56,045 nt of DNA from PALSA-926 sp964476835 (GTDB lineage Bacteria; Pseudomonadota; Alphaproteobacteria; Micavibrionales; UBA2020): positions 1-56,045 of the forward strand of contig CAYZCE010000013.1 of assembly GCA_964476835.1 (NCBI GenBank), written 5' to 3'. The translations under genes were made by a program, and so were the position numbers. Every line of letters begins with the position of its first letter. Position 1 is the stretch's first letter. This document shows positions 27,179-35,579 of the stretch, piece after piece. The notes beneath the pieces are model-generated. The model saw only the letters and a list, made by a program, of their open reading frames with translations, made no database searches and was not told where the DNA came from.

Positions 27179-27846
27179 TATTCCTTGGTCCTGACTTTTT
27201 CGAGGAGTTTTTCGGCCGCTGTTTTTTCGGCGGCGCGTTTGCTGGCGGCGGTGGCGCGCGCGCGGCCGAAGCCGTCGAGCGCGACCTCGATCTCGAACTG
27301 CGGCGCGTGGTCGGTGCCCGACTTGGCGAGTTGCTTGTATTGCGGCAGCGGCAGGCCGCGCGACTGCGCCCATTCCTGCAGCGCGGATTTGGCGTCTTCG
27401 GGCGGCGCGGTCTGCACGGCAAGCAGGTCCGCCCAGAAGGTCTGCACAAATTTCTCCGCAGCCGCATAGCCGCCGTCCTGGAAGATCGCGCCGATCAAGG
27501 CCTCGACCGCGTCGGAGAGGATCTTTTCCTTCACTGTGCCGCCCGACTTTGCTTCGCCGGCGGACAGCTTGAGGTGCGCGGAAAGGCCGATGCCTTGCGC
27601 GACCTTGACCAGCGCCTTTTGCTGCACCAGCGCGGTGTGGCGCTTGGCGAGGCTGCCTTCGTTCTCGGCCGCAAAGCGCGAGAAAAGCAGCTGCGCGACG
27701 ACAAGGCCGAGCACGCGGTCGCCGACGAATTCGAGGCGCTCGTTGTCGATGGCGGTGGAGCGCAGGCTGGAATGGGTCAGCGCGGTCTGCAGGAGCGCAG
27801 GATCCGAAAAGCTGTAGCCGATCTTTTTTTCCAGCGCCCCGGCCAT
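27178..27846 (-). CDS. rnc: Ribonuclease III
   Basis: RNase III (222 residues) cleaves double-stranded RNA in rRNA precursors and regulated mRNAs. The catalytic helix reads NERLEFVGDRVLGLVVAQLL, and the second acidic cluster is DAVEALIGAIFQDGG. The C-terminal dsRNA-binding domain includes ASKRAAEKTAAEKLLEKV. The ATG at 27846 overlaps the lepB stop by one base, and the rnc stop overlaps the era start. Production of RNase III is therefore tied to signal peptidase and Era. Confidence 0.97.
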   Translation of the reverse strand: MAGALEKKIGYSFSDPALLQTALTHSSLRSTAIDNERLEFVGDRVLGLVVAQLLFSRFAAENEGSLAKRHTALVQQKALVKVAQGIGLSAHLKLSAGEAKSGGTVKEKILSDAVEALIGAIFQDGGYAAAEKFVQTFWADLLAVQTAPPEDAKSALQEWAQSRGLPLPQYKQLAKSGTDHAPQFEIEVALDGFGRARATAASKRAAEKTAAEKLLEKVRTKE

Positions 27847-28661
27847 CAGATCTTGTTCACGTTCTTGAAGAAGCGGTTCCACCGGATCGCCTGCGGCCAT
27901 TCGACGAAGTGGCAGCCGACCGACTTGAGCGCGGCGAGCGCGGGCTGCATGCCGTCCGGCTGCTTGCACTTGTTGCCGACGCCTTCGGTCGAGAAGAAGA
28001 TGAACCACGCGCGCCCGATCAGGTTTTCCTCCGGCACCAGGCCGAGCGTGTCGGAGCGGCTGTCGAGGGAATTGTCGCGGTTGTCTCCCATCGCGAAGAA
28101 ATACCCGGCGGGCACGGTCACGGCAGGCGTGTTGTCGAAAGTCTCGTGGTCCGACATCTCATAAATGAAGTGCTGCACGCCATTGGGCAGCGTCTCGATA
28201 TAGCGCTGGTAGACGCCGGCGCGCTCGTCGTTGACCACGGCCTCGCTGCCGCGCAGGTCGCGCATGACGGCCTTGTTGTTGATGTAGAGGATGCCGTCCT
28301 TCACCTGCACGGTGTCGCCGGGCAGGCCGATGATGCGCTTGATGTAGTCGATGTTCTTGAGACCGGGATGGCGGAAGACCGCGATGTCGCCGCGCGCCGG
28401 CTGGCGGTCGAGGAAGCGGCCCTCGAAATTGACGAGGTTGAGCGGGAAGGAATAGCGATCGTAGCCGTAGGCGTATTTCTCGGCAAACAGATAGTCGCCG
28501 ATCTGCAGCGTCGGCAACAGCGAGCCGGAAGGAATGTTGAACGGCTCGAACCCGAAAGTGCGCACCGTCAGCGCGATCGCGCCCGCGATCAGCACGGCCT
28601 TGACCAGCTCGATCAGGCTGTCTTCGTCTTTTTCCTGTGTCATGTCTTTGTCCTTTGTCAT
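27846..28661 (-). CDS. lepB: Signal peptidase I
   Basis: LepB (271 residues) removes Sec and Tat signal peptides at the periplasmic face. One membrane helix (LIELVKAVLIAGAIALTVRT) precedes the catalytic serine in FNIPSGSLLPTLQ. The lysine is in box D (GDIAVFRHPG...YIKRIIGLPGD), and the later motif MGDNRDNSLDSR completes the family boxes. Two in-frame ATGs exist, 28661 and 28643. The first is chosen because it gives the ATGA overlap with acpS. Confidence 0.96.
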   Translation of the reverse strand: MTKDKDMTQEKDEDSLIELVKAVLIAGAIALTVRTFGFEPFNIPSGSLLPTLQIGDYLFAEKYAYGYDRYSFPLNLVNFEGRFLDRQPARGDIAVFRHPGLKNIDYIKRIIGLPGDTVQVKDGILYINNKAVMRDLRGSEAVVNDERAGVYQRYIETLPNGVQHFIYEMSDHETFDNTPAVTVPAGYFFAMGDNRDNSLDSRSDTLGLVPEENLIGRAWFIFFSTEGVGNKCKQPDGMQPALAALKSVGCHFVEWPQAIRWNRFFKNVNKI

Positions 28662-29074
28662 GCGTTCGGCTCCGCGGAAATGACCACGAAGGCCAGCGCC
28701 AGCGGCGCGTCGTCGCTCAGGGAAACCTGCACCGTGGCGGTCATGCCCGGCGGGGTCAGCGTGGTTAGACGTTCCTTGGCGCCGCCGGTGAGCGCGAGCG
28801 ACGGCGCGCCCGCCGCGTCGTTGACCACGGAAATGTCGCGCAGGAAGATGTCGTCGCGGATGCCGAGGCGCAGCGCCTTGGCGCAGGCTTCCTTGGCCGC
28901 CCAGCGTTTCGCGTAGCCGGCGGCGCGTAAGGAGCGGTCGCCCTTGGAGAAGGTTTCCACGCGGGTGCGTTCGGTCTCGGAGAAGCAACGCTCGATGAAA
29001 CGCTCGCCGTGGCGTTCCAGCGTTTCCGCGATGCGGTCGATATTCGCAAGATCGGTGCCGATGCCGAGGATCAT
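28658..29074 (-). CDS. acpS: Holo-[acyl-carrier-protein] synthase
   Basis: AcpS (138 residues) moves 4'-phosphopantetheine from CoA to acyl carrier protein for fatty-acid synthesis. Motifs are MILGIGTDLANIDRIAETLE at the N-terminus (Mg-binding Asp), RWAAKEACAKALRLG (catalytic E/K), and the terminal TATVQVSLSDD. It overlaps lepB by four bases. The acpS-lepB-rnc-era order is widespread in alphaproteobacteria. Nine bases separate it from the upstream DUF2062 gene. Confidence 0.95.
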   Translation of the reverse strand: MILGIGTDLANIDRIAETLERHGERFIERCFSETERTRVETFSKGDRSLRAAGYAKRWAAKEACAKALRLGIRDDIFLRDISVVNDAAGAPSLALTGGAKERLTTLTPPGMTATVQVSLSDDAPLALAFVVISAEPNA

Positions 29075-29083
29075 CGCATTTAC

Positions 29084-29635
29084 CTAATGTCCGCGCTTGT
29101 GCTTATAAATGCGCGCAAGCCGTGCTTCTTTATATCCAGTTACCAGCTGCCTGACAAAGTAAAAGCTGACGAACCACGAAATGACGACGAAGGGCAGGCA
29201 GCCGAGGGTCATCGGCAGCAGCACGGTCATCGGCTTTGCCATCATGTCGGCGAAGGTGAAGCCATGGCTGAGCGCGTTGGAGACGCGGTCGCTGCCGTGC
29301 TGGCCGAGCATGATCTTGCCAAGCTCGTAAGTGCCGACCCAGATGAGCGGGAACGTCCACGGGTTGCCCGCGACGACCGAGCCGATCACCATCGCCATCA
29401 GCGAGCCTTCCATCAGCCATGCAATAAGGCCCGCCGTCACCATATGGAAGCCGACGAAGGGCGTGAACGAGACCGCGACGCCGGCCGCGAAGCCCGCGGC
29501 GATGAAATAAGGCGTGCCGGGCAGGCGGCCGACGCGGTGGCGGTAATAGCGGAAGACGCGGCTCAGCCCCATCGACGGCCAGAGAATCTCGCGGGCGCGC
29601 TTCCAGCGGTTGCGGGGATTGCGGCGTTGGAACAT
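29084..29635 (-). CDS. DUF2062 membrane protein
   Basis: This 183-residue inner-membrane protein of the DUF2062 family has an unknown role. The basic N-terminus (MFQRRNPRNRWKRAREILWP) is followed by GTPYFIAAGFAAGVAVSFTP, the family's most conserved stretch. Two or three further hydrophobic segments include GNPWTFPLIW and a C-terminal LPFVVISWFVSFYFV. The start shares one base with the rsh stop. It is often found near rsh/spoT or acpS in alphaproteobacteria, but I know of no proven function. Confidence 0.85.
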   Translation of the reverse strand: MFQRRNPRNRWKRAREILWPSMGLSRVFRYYRHRVGRLPGTPYFIAAGFAAGVAVSFTPFVGFHMVTAGLIAWLMEGSLMAMVIGSVVAGNPWTFPLIWVGTYELGKIMLGQHGSDRVSNALSHGFTFADMMAKPMTVLLPMTLGCLPFVVISWFVSFYFVRQLVTGYKEARLARIYKHKRGH

Positions 29636-31809
29636 CAGCGGCTCCGCGCGCGGTTGACGGCGGAAATTTCAGGCGCCGCGCGCATGGCGGCGATGATGTC
29701 GCTCAAGTGGCGGCTGTCGCGCACATAGACGTCTATCATCATGTCCCAGAAATCGAGCGAGCGGTTGACGATCTTGAGGTTGGTGATGTTGCCGCCGTTC
29801 TTGCCGATGACGGTCGAAAGGTTGCCGAGCGCGCCGGGCGTGTTGGCGATGGTGACGAGCAGGCGGCCGACGTGGCTTTCCGGGCTGTCTTCGCCTTCCT
29901 CCCACGAGATGTCGAGCCAGCGTTCGGGCGTGTCGGCGAAGTTTTCCAGCGTCTCGCAGTCGATGGTATGGATGGTCACGCCCTTGCCGGTCATGACGAT
30001 GCCGACGATGCGGTCGCCTGGCAGCGGGTGGCAGCAGCGCGCGAAGTGGATCGCCATGCCGGGGATGAGGCCCTTGATGGGCATGGCGTGGGAGCCGCCG
30101 CCCTTCTGGTGCGTCTTCTTCTCGGCTTCGGCGACGAGGCTTTGCAGCGTGGGCTGCGTTTCCTTCGGGCGTCTTTCAGGGTGCAGCGCATAGAAGACTT
30201 CGCGGCTGCTGATATGGCCCGAGCCGATGCCGGCGAGCAGCATGTCCTGGTTGTCCGTCGTGAATTTGCGGCAGAAGTCGTTGTTGAAGAGCTTTTCGTT
30301 GTACTCGAAGCCTTCCTGCTTCAGCACTTTTTGCAGCATGGCGCGGCCGAGGTTGACGTACTCCTGCTGCTGCTGCATGCGCGCGAAGCGGCGCACGCGC
30401 GCCTTGGCCTTGCCGGTGACGACGAAGCGTTCCCAGTTCGGGCTGGGCGTCTGGCTCTTTGAAGTATTGATCTCGACTTGGTCGCCGTTGAGCAACTGCG
30501 TGTTGAGCGGCACGATGCGGCCGTTGACCTTGGCGCCGACGGTTTGGTCGCCGAGCGTGGAGTGCACCGCATAGGCGAAGTCCACTGGCGTCGCGCCGCG
30601 CGGCAGCGCGATGAGGTCGCCGTTGGGCGTGAAGCAGAAGACCTGGTCCTGATACAGCTCCAGCTTGGTGTTCTCGAGGAATTCTTCGGGCTTTTGCGCG
30701 TGCTCGACGATGTCCATCAGCTCGCGCAGCCAGCGGTACTGCTGGCCTTCGGTTTTCACGCCGACCTGCTCGCCGTCCTTATAAGCCCAGTGCGCGGCGA
30801 CGCCGAGTTCGGATTCCGCATGCATCTCGGGCGTGCGGATCTGCACTTCGATGCGGTGGTTTTCAGGCCCGATGACGGTCGTGTGGAGCGAGCGGTAGCC
30901 GTTGGATTTCGGCAGCGAGATGTAATCCTTGAAGCGCCCCGGCACGGTCGGGTAGAGGCCGTGGATGATGCCGAGCGCGTGGTAGCATTCCGCGATGTCC
31001 TTGACGATGATGCGGAAGGCCATGATGTCGGAGAGCTGCTCGAAGGAGATGTTCTTGCGCTGCATCTTCTTCCAGATGGAGTAGCGCGTCTTTTCGCGGC
31101 CGGAGATGTCGGCGGTGATGCCGGCTTCGCCGATCTTGGCGGTCAGCGTCTCGATGATGCGCTTGACCACCGCTTCGCCGCCCTCGGCGCGCAGGTAGTT
31201 GAGGCGGGTGATGATGCTGTCGCGCGCCTCGGTGTTCATGACGCCGAAGGCGATGTCCTCCAGCTCTTCCTTGATCTTGTGCATGCCGATGCGCTCGGCG
31301 AGCGGCGCGTAGATCTCGATCGTCTCGAGCGCGATGCGCTTGCGCTTCTCGACCTTCTCGATGTGGTGCAGCGTGCGCATGTTGTGCAGGCGGTCGGCCA
31401 GCTTGACGAGCAGCACGCGGATGTCTTCCGACATCGCCAGCACCAGCTTGCGGAAGTTCTCGGCCTGCTTTTCCTGCGCGCTCTGGAACTCGATCTTGGA
31501 AAGTTTCGTCACGCCGTCGACCAGGCGCGCGATTTCGTTGCCGAAGAGGCGCTTGATGTCGACCAGCGTCGCCTCGGTGTCCTCGACCGTGTCGTGCAAG
31601 AGCGCGGTGCAGATCGAGGCGGTGTCCATGCGCATTTCGGTGAGGATGCCGGCGACTTCCAGCGGATGCGAGAAGTAGGGGTCGCCCGAGGCGCGCACCT
31701 GCGAGCCGTGCATCTTCATCGCGTAGACGTAGGCGCGGTTGACCAGGTCCTCGTCGAGGTCCGGGTTGTAGGCGCGGATCATTTCAATGAGTTCGTATTG
31801 CCGGATCAT
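29635..31809 (-). CDS. rsh: Bifunctional (p)ppGpp synthetase/hydrolase (RelA/SpoT homologue)
   Basis: Rsh (724 residues) makes and degrades the alarmone (p)ppGpp and controls the stringent response. The hydrolase HD domain shows HPLEVAGILTEM and LLHDTVEDT, so hydrolase activity is probably intact. The synthetase domain has KSNGYRSLHTTV and the EVQIRTPEMH block. A TGS domain (IALPRGATPVDFAYAVHS), a zinc-finger/helical region (HFARCCHPLPGD) and a C-terminal ACT domain follow. It is the only RSH in the window. It lies between hflC and the DUF2062 gene, with spacings of three and minus one bases. Confidence 0.97.
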   Translation of the reverse strand: MIRQYELIEMIRAYNPDLDEDLVNRAYVYAMKMHGSQVRASGDPYFSHPLEVAGILTEMRMDTASICTALLHDTVEDTEATLVDIKRLFGNEIARLVDGVTKLSKIEFQSAQEKQAENFRKLVLAMSEDIRVLLVKLADRLHNMRTLHHIEKVEKRKRIALETIEIYAPLAERIGMHKIKEELEDIAFGVMNTEARDSIITRLNYLRAEGGEAVVKRIIETLTAKIGEAGITADISGREKTRYSIWKKMQRKNISFEQLSDIMAFRIIVKDIAECYHALGIIHGLYPTVPGRFKDYISLPKSNGYRSLHTTVIGPENHRIEVQIRTPEMHAESELGVAAHWAYKDGEQVGVKTEGQQYRWLRELMDIVEHAQKPEEFLENTKLELYQDQVFCFTPNGDLIALPRGATPVDFAYAVHSTLGDQTVGAKVNGRIVPLNTQLLNGDQVEINTSKSQTPSPNWERFVVTGKAKARVRRFARMQQQQEYVNLGRAMLQKVLKQEGFEYNEKLFNNDFCRKFTTDNQDMLLAGIGSGHISSREVFYALHPERRPKETQPTLQSLVAEAEKKTHQKGGGSHAMPIKGLIPGMAIHFARCCHPLPGDRIVGIVMTGKGVTIHTIDCETLENFADTPERWLDISWEEGEDSPESHVGRLLVTIANTPGALGNLSTVIGKNGGNITNLKIVNRSLDFWDMMIDVYVRDSRHLSDIIAAMRAAPEISAVNRARSR

Positions 31810-31812
31810 GGC

Positions 31813-32667
31813 TTATTTCCTGCCGCTTTCATCCTTGAAGTACCGCAGGAAGTCGCTGTCGGGCGTGAGCAGCAGCGTGGTGTCCTTGTTCAGGCCCGTG
31901 CGGTAGGCCTCCATCGAGCGGTAGAAGGCGTAAAATTCCGGATCCTTGCGGAAGGCCTCGGCGTAAATCCGGCTTGCTGCCTCGTCGCCCTCGCCGCGCA
32001 TGATCTGCGCCTGCTTGTCGGCGTCGGCCATCAGGACGGTGCGCGCGCTGTCGGCGCGCGACTTAATCGTCTGCGCCTCTTCCTGGCCTTGCGCGCGGAA
32101 TTCGGCGGCCTCGCGCTGGCGCTCGGTGCGCATGCGGGCGTAGATGGACTGGCTGGTCTGCTCGGGCAGGTCGGCGCGGCCGATGCGGATATCGACGATC
32201 TCGATGCCGAGCGGCGTGACGGCGGCATTGACCTGGTCGCGCACGGCGGTCATCAGCGCGACGCGCTTGTCGGAGAGGATATCGGTCAGCGACGCGCCGC
32301 CGAGCACGCTGCGCGTGGTCGAGTTGATGATGTTGTCGAGGCGCGTGGCCGCCTGCTCTTCACTCGCCAGCGCCTTGTAGAACTGCAGCATGTCGTTGAT
32401 CTTATAACGTGCGAAAGTGTCGACGACGAGGCGCTTTTGGTCGGCGAGGATGACTTCCTCCGGCGGCGGGTCGGCATCCAGCGTGCGCTTGTCGAAGGTC
32501 AGCACCTGCTCGATGAAAGGGCGCTTGAACTTGAGGCCGGGTTTCGCGTATTTCGCGACAGGATCGCCGAACTGCAGCACGAGCGCCTGCTCCGTCTCCG
32601 GCACGATGAAGAACGTCTGCGAGACGACGAAGAAGCAGATCAGCGTGAAAGGAAGCCAGAATTTCAT
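31813..32667 (-). CDS. hflC: HflC, modulator of FtsH protease
   Basis: HflC (284 residues) is an SPFH/Band 7 protein with one N-terminal membrane helix (residues about 4-20, WLPFTLICFFVVSQTFF). With HflK it forms a cage around FtsH and restrains it. Conserved features include EQALVLQFGDPV, RYKINDMLQFY, the IEIVDIRIGRADLPEQ strand and the REAAEFRAQGQEEAQ helix. The start overlaps the hflK stop by four bases. It reads directly into rsh. Confidence 0.95.
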   Translation of the reverse strand: MKFWLPFTLICFFVVSQTFFIVPETEQALVLQFGDPVAKYAKPGLKFKRPFIEQVLTFDKRTLDADPPPEEVILADQKRLVVDTFARYKINDMLQFYKALASEEQAATRLDNIINSTTRSVLGGASLTDILSDKRVALMTAVRDQVNAAVTPLGIEIVDIRIGRADLPEQTSQSIYARMRTERQREAAEFRAQGQEEAQTIKSRADSARTVLMADADKQAQIMRGEGDEAASRIYAEAFRKDPEFYAFYRSMEAYRTGLNKDTTLLLTPDSDFLRYFKDESGRK

Positions 32668-33803
32668 TGTGGGGCCTCCGGCTTCTTTTCCTGGGTTGCG
32701 GGCTTAAGGCCCTCGAAGGGGAAATAAGGCATCACGACGGGTGCCTGCGCGCCGGTGGAAAGCAGCTTCTTCGCATTCGCCACCACATCCTGCATCGTCT
32801 CGATATAAATGCGCTTGCGCGTGACGTCGGGCGCGGCGGCATAGGCGCGGTAGACGGAAGAGAAGCGCGCCGCGTCGCCGGTCGCGCGGTCGATGATGGC
32901 CTGCTTATAGGCACCGGCTTCCTGCAGCGTCTTCTGCGCCTCGCCGCGCGCGCGGGGGACGATGTCGTTTTGGTAGGTTTCGGCCTCGTTCTTCGCGCGC
33001 TCTTTATCTGCACGCGCGCGCTGCACATCGTCGAAGGCGTCGACGACGGGGGAGGGCGGGTCGGCGCGCAGCAGCTGCACGCCGGTGACGGTGATGCCGG
33101 ACTTGTAATCGTTGAGGATCTTCTGCATCAGTTCGCGCGCACGTTGTTCGATGTCGGCGCGACCTTCGGTCAGCGTGCGCTGGATCGGCTCGCGGCCGAT
33201 GATCTCGCGCATCGCGCTCTCGGCCACCTTCTTGATGGTGTTTTCGGGGTCGCGGATCTCGAACAGGTAGTTCTTGGCGTCGTTGACGCGCCACATCGCC
33301 ACGAAGTCGATGTCGACGATGTTCTCGTCGCCGGTCAGCATCTGGTTCTGCGTGTCGGCCGGCTTGTCCTTGTCGGCGATGGTGCGCGGAGCGTTGTGCA
33401 CGCCGATCTCGACGCGGCGTTCGAAGGCGACGTTGACCTTGGTCGCGTCCTGGATCGGCCATGGCATGTGGTAGCCGAGACCGGCCTGCGTGCGCGTCTC
33501 CGTCCATTTTCCGAAAGTAAGGATGACGGCGTTTTCTTCCGGCAGTACGCGGTAGATCCCGCTCGCCAGCCAGAGGCCGAGGGCGATAAGGAACAGGAAA
33601 CCGAAGCCGCCGGCTTGGCCGGGACGCTTCGATTTTCCGAAAGTGGAGCTGAAGTTGTTCTGCGCCTGACGGAGCAGGTCGTCAAGATCCGGGCCTTTGT
33701 CGCCGCCGGGCGGGGGCGGCGCAGAACCGGGACGGTCGCCGCGCGGCCGTGCGCCCCAAGGGCCGGCCTTGCCGTTGTTATCGTCCTCTTGATCCCATCC
33801 CAT
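32664..33803 (-). CDS. hflK: HflK, modulator of FtsH protease
   Basis: HflK (379 residues) has a cytoplasmic Gly/Pro-rich N-terminus (GPWGARPRGDRPGSAPPPPG). One membrane helix follows (GFGFLFLIALGLWLASGIYR, about residues 68-87). The SPFH domain contains PEENAVILTFGKW and TGDENIVDIDFVAMWRV. It pairs with HflC to control FtsH quality control of membrane proteins. It is the first gene of an apparent eight-gene minus-strand run ending at era. A candidate promoter lies just upstream, back to back with that of mrp. Confidence 0.95.
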   Translation of the reverse strand: MGWDQEDDNNGKAGPWGARPRGDRPGSAPPPPGGDKGPDLDDLLRQAQNNFSSTFGKSKRPGQAGGFGFLFLIALGLWLASGIYRVLPEENAVILTFGKWTETRTQAGLGYHMPWPIQDATKVNVAFERRVEIGVHNAPRTIADKDKPADTQNQMLTGDENIVDIDFVAMWRVNDAKNYLFEIRDPENTIKKVAESAMREIIGREPIQRTLTEGRADIEQRARELMQKILNDYKSGITVTGVQLLRADPPSPVVDAFDDVQRARADKERAKNEAETYQNDIVPRARGEAQKTLQEAGAYKQAIIDRATGDAARFSSVYRAYAAAPDVTRKRIYIETMQDVVANAKKLLSTGAQAPVVMPYFPFEGLKPATQEKKPEAPQ

Positions 33804-33812
33804 CGCGCGTCC

Positions 33813-33841
33813 TTGTTATGACATCATAAAACGGCTATAAG
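33813..33841 (+). promoter_or_regulatory. Candidate promoter of mrp
   Basis: TTGTTA (33813-33818) and TATAAG (33836-33841) are 17 bases apart, placing the transcript start about 38 bases before the GTG of mrp. The -10 matches five of six consensus bases and shares four bases with the opposing hflK -10. Confidence 0.45.
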
Positions 33842-33862
33842 CTCGATATATTAGTACAGCAA
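33834..33862 (-). promoter_or_regulatory. Candidate promoter of the hflK operon
   Basis: On the minus strand TTGCTG (33862-33857) and TATAGC (33839-33834) are 17 bases apart. The predicted transcript would start about 24 bases before the hflK ATG. Its -10 overlaps the -10 of the oppositely facing mrp promoter candidate. Confidence 0.4.
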
Positions 33863-33885
33863 CGCTGACAAAAGGAAACAAAATC

Positions 33886-34968
33886 GTGGCCTCCCTGACC
33901 GCCGAAACAGTGCTGGAAAGCTTGAAAAACGTGGTCTCCCCGGTCGACGGCCGCATCGCCGGCGTCGTGATCGACAAGGGCATCGTGACGGTGTCGGTCG
34001 AGGTCGATCCCGCGCGTGCCCGCACGCTTGAGCCGATGCGTCAGGCGGTCGAGAACGCCGTCGCGAAAATTTCCGGCGTGACGACCGCGCGCGCGGTGCT
34101 GACCGCCGAGAAGAACGCGCCGCCGCCCGCACCTGCGCGCGGGAGCCAGCAACCGATGCACAAAATTTCGCAACGTCCGGTCGCGCCGCAGGTGAAGCAC
34201 ATCATCGCCGTTGCCTCGGGCAAGGGCGGCGTCGGCAAGTCGACGGTCGCCGCCAACCTCGCCGCCGCGTTTGTCGCGATGGGTAAAAAAGCCGGCCTGC
34301 TCGACGCCGACATCTACGGCGCGTCGCAGCCGCGCATGATGGGCCATCGCCGCCAGCCGGAGACGGACGACAACGACATGATCATCCCGCCGGTCGTGCA
34401 CGGGTTGAAAGTCATCTCGATGGGCTTCTTCGTCGATGAAACCTCGCCGGTGATCTGGCGCGGGCCGATGGTGCATAGCGCCATCCAGCAATTGTTCCGC
34501 GATGTGGTGTGGGGCGATCTCGACGTGCTGGTCGTCGACCTGCCGCCGGGCACGGGCGACGCGCAGCTGAGCCTTGCGCAGCATGTGCCGCTCTCGGGCG
34601 CGGTGATCGTCTCGACGCCGCAGGACGTCGCGCTGTCGGAAGCGAAGAAAGGCCTCGCAATGTTCCAAAAGGTCGGCGTGCCGGTGCTCGGCATGGTCGA
34701 GAACATGAGCTACCACATCTGCACCAACTGCGGCCACCGCGACGACGTCTTCGCGCATGGCGGCGTGGCGACAGCGGCGGCGGCGCTGAACGTGCCGTTC
34801 CTCGGTGAGATCCCGCTGCAAAGCGCGGTGCGCGAAGCCTCGGATGCCGGGGTGCCGATCGTTGCCGCCAACCCCACGCATCCCGTCAGCGAAGTCTACA
34901 AGAACATCGCCGCGCGTTTGTGGATGACCATGCCTGCCGAAAAAACCGTGCCGAAGGCGCCGCGTTAG
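33886..34968 (+). CDS. mrp: Iron-sulfur cluster carrier Mrp/ApbC
   Basis: Mrp (360 residues) is a P-loop ATPase that delivers Fe-S clusters to target proteins. An N-terminal MIP18/DUF59 domain (residues about 1-85) precedes the deviant Walker A SGKGGVGKST, LLDADIYGASQP and the VVDLPPGTGDAQLS segment. The cluster-binding CxxC is in ICTNCGHRDDV. The start is GTG at 33886, with AAAGGAAAC ahead of it. It is divergent from hflK, and an inverted repeat lies just after its stop. Confidence 0.95.
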   Translation: MASLTAETVLESLKNVVSPVDGRIAGVVIDKGIVTVSVEVDPARARTLEPMRQAVENAVAKISGVTTARAVLTAEKNAPPPAPARGSQQPMHKISQRPVAPQVKHIIAVASGKGGVGKSTVAANLAAAFVAMGKKAGLLDADIYGASQPRMMGHRRQPETDDNDMIIPPVVHGLKVISMGFFVDETSPVIWRGPMVHSAIQQLFRDVVWGDLDVLVVDLPPGTGDAQLSLAQHVPLSGAVIVSTPQDVALSEAKKGLAMFQKVGVPVLGMVENMSYHICTNCGHRDDVFAHGGVATAAAALNVPFLGEIPLQSAVREASDAGVPIVAANPTHPVSEVYKNIAARLWMTMPAEKTVPKAPR

Positions 34969-34984
34969 AAATCGAGCGTAGGGA

Positions 34985-35073
34985 AATCCCTCACCCTAAC
35001 CCTCTCCCAGCGGGAGAGGGGGCGCGCAAACTCCCTCTGCCGCGAATAGCGGGAGTGGGAAGGGTGAGGGATT
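34985..35073. repeat. Intergenic inverted repeat between mrp and folA
   Basis: Outer arms aatccctcaccct (34985-34997) and agggtgagggatt (35061-35073) are perfect 13-base inverted copies. Inside the left half, ccctctccc (35000-35008) pairs with gggagaggg (35012-35020). The CCCTCACCCTAACCCTCTCCC-type sequence resembles a dispersed proteobacterial intergenic element. It may also act as a bidirectional stop between the convergent mrp and folA genes. Confidence 0.75.
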
Positions 35074-35087
35074 GTCCCACCTCCTGA

Positions 35088-35579
35088 TTATTTTCGCTCC
35101 AGCACCGTGATCGTGTAATCCGCATCTTCGCCCGGTGCGGCTTTATGAGGCTCGCGCTTGATCTCTTTCCACGCGCCGCGGTCGAAAGCGGGGAACGACG
35201 TCGTGCCAGCGGCCTGCATGTGCACTTCCGTCAGGTACAAGCGATCCGCCATCGGCAGCGCGAGTTTGTAAATTTCCGCCCCGCCGCCGATCATGATTTC
35301 ATCAGCGGGATATTTACGCGCGAGTGCCAGTGCTTCTTCTAAAGTCGTGGCAACTTCGATGCCGGGACGGCTGTAGCTTTTATCGCGCGTGACGATGATG
35401 TTGGAGCGATCCTTGAGCGGCGCGTCGAGCGTCTCGAAGGTCTTGCGCCCGAGGATGAGCGGCTTGCCTTTGGTCATCCGCGCGAAATACTGCCACTCGC
35501 TTTTGATGCGCCACGGCAGGCCGGTCTCGGTGCCGATGATTCCGTTGTCGGCGATGGCGGCGATCAGGCTGATTGTCAT
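35088..35579 (-). CDS. folA: Dihydrofolate reductase
   Basis: DHFR (163 residues) reduces dihydrofolate with NADPH. Signatures are MTISLIAAIADNGIIG, LPWRIKSEWQYFARMTKGKP (with the active-site acid as Glu), LILGRKTFETL and MIGGGAEIYKLALP. The ATG at 35579 shares its base with the thyA stop. ThyA produces dihydrofolate and FolA recycles it, so the overlap couples a metabolic pair. Confidence 0.96.
   Translation of the reverse strand: MTISLIAAIADNGIIGTETGLPWRIKSEWQYFARMTKGKPLILGRKTFETLDAPLKDRSNIIVTRDKSYSRPGIEVATTLEEALALARKYPADEIMIGGGAEIYKLALPMADRLYLTEVHMQAAGTTSFPAFDRGAWKEIKREPHKAAPGEDADYTITVLERK

Noticed and set aside
30478..32727. A 749-codon plus-strand open frame across rsh and hflC
   Set aside because: Antisense to two well-conserved genes, biased Asp/Val/Arg/Ala composition, no family features.
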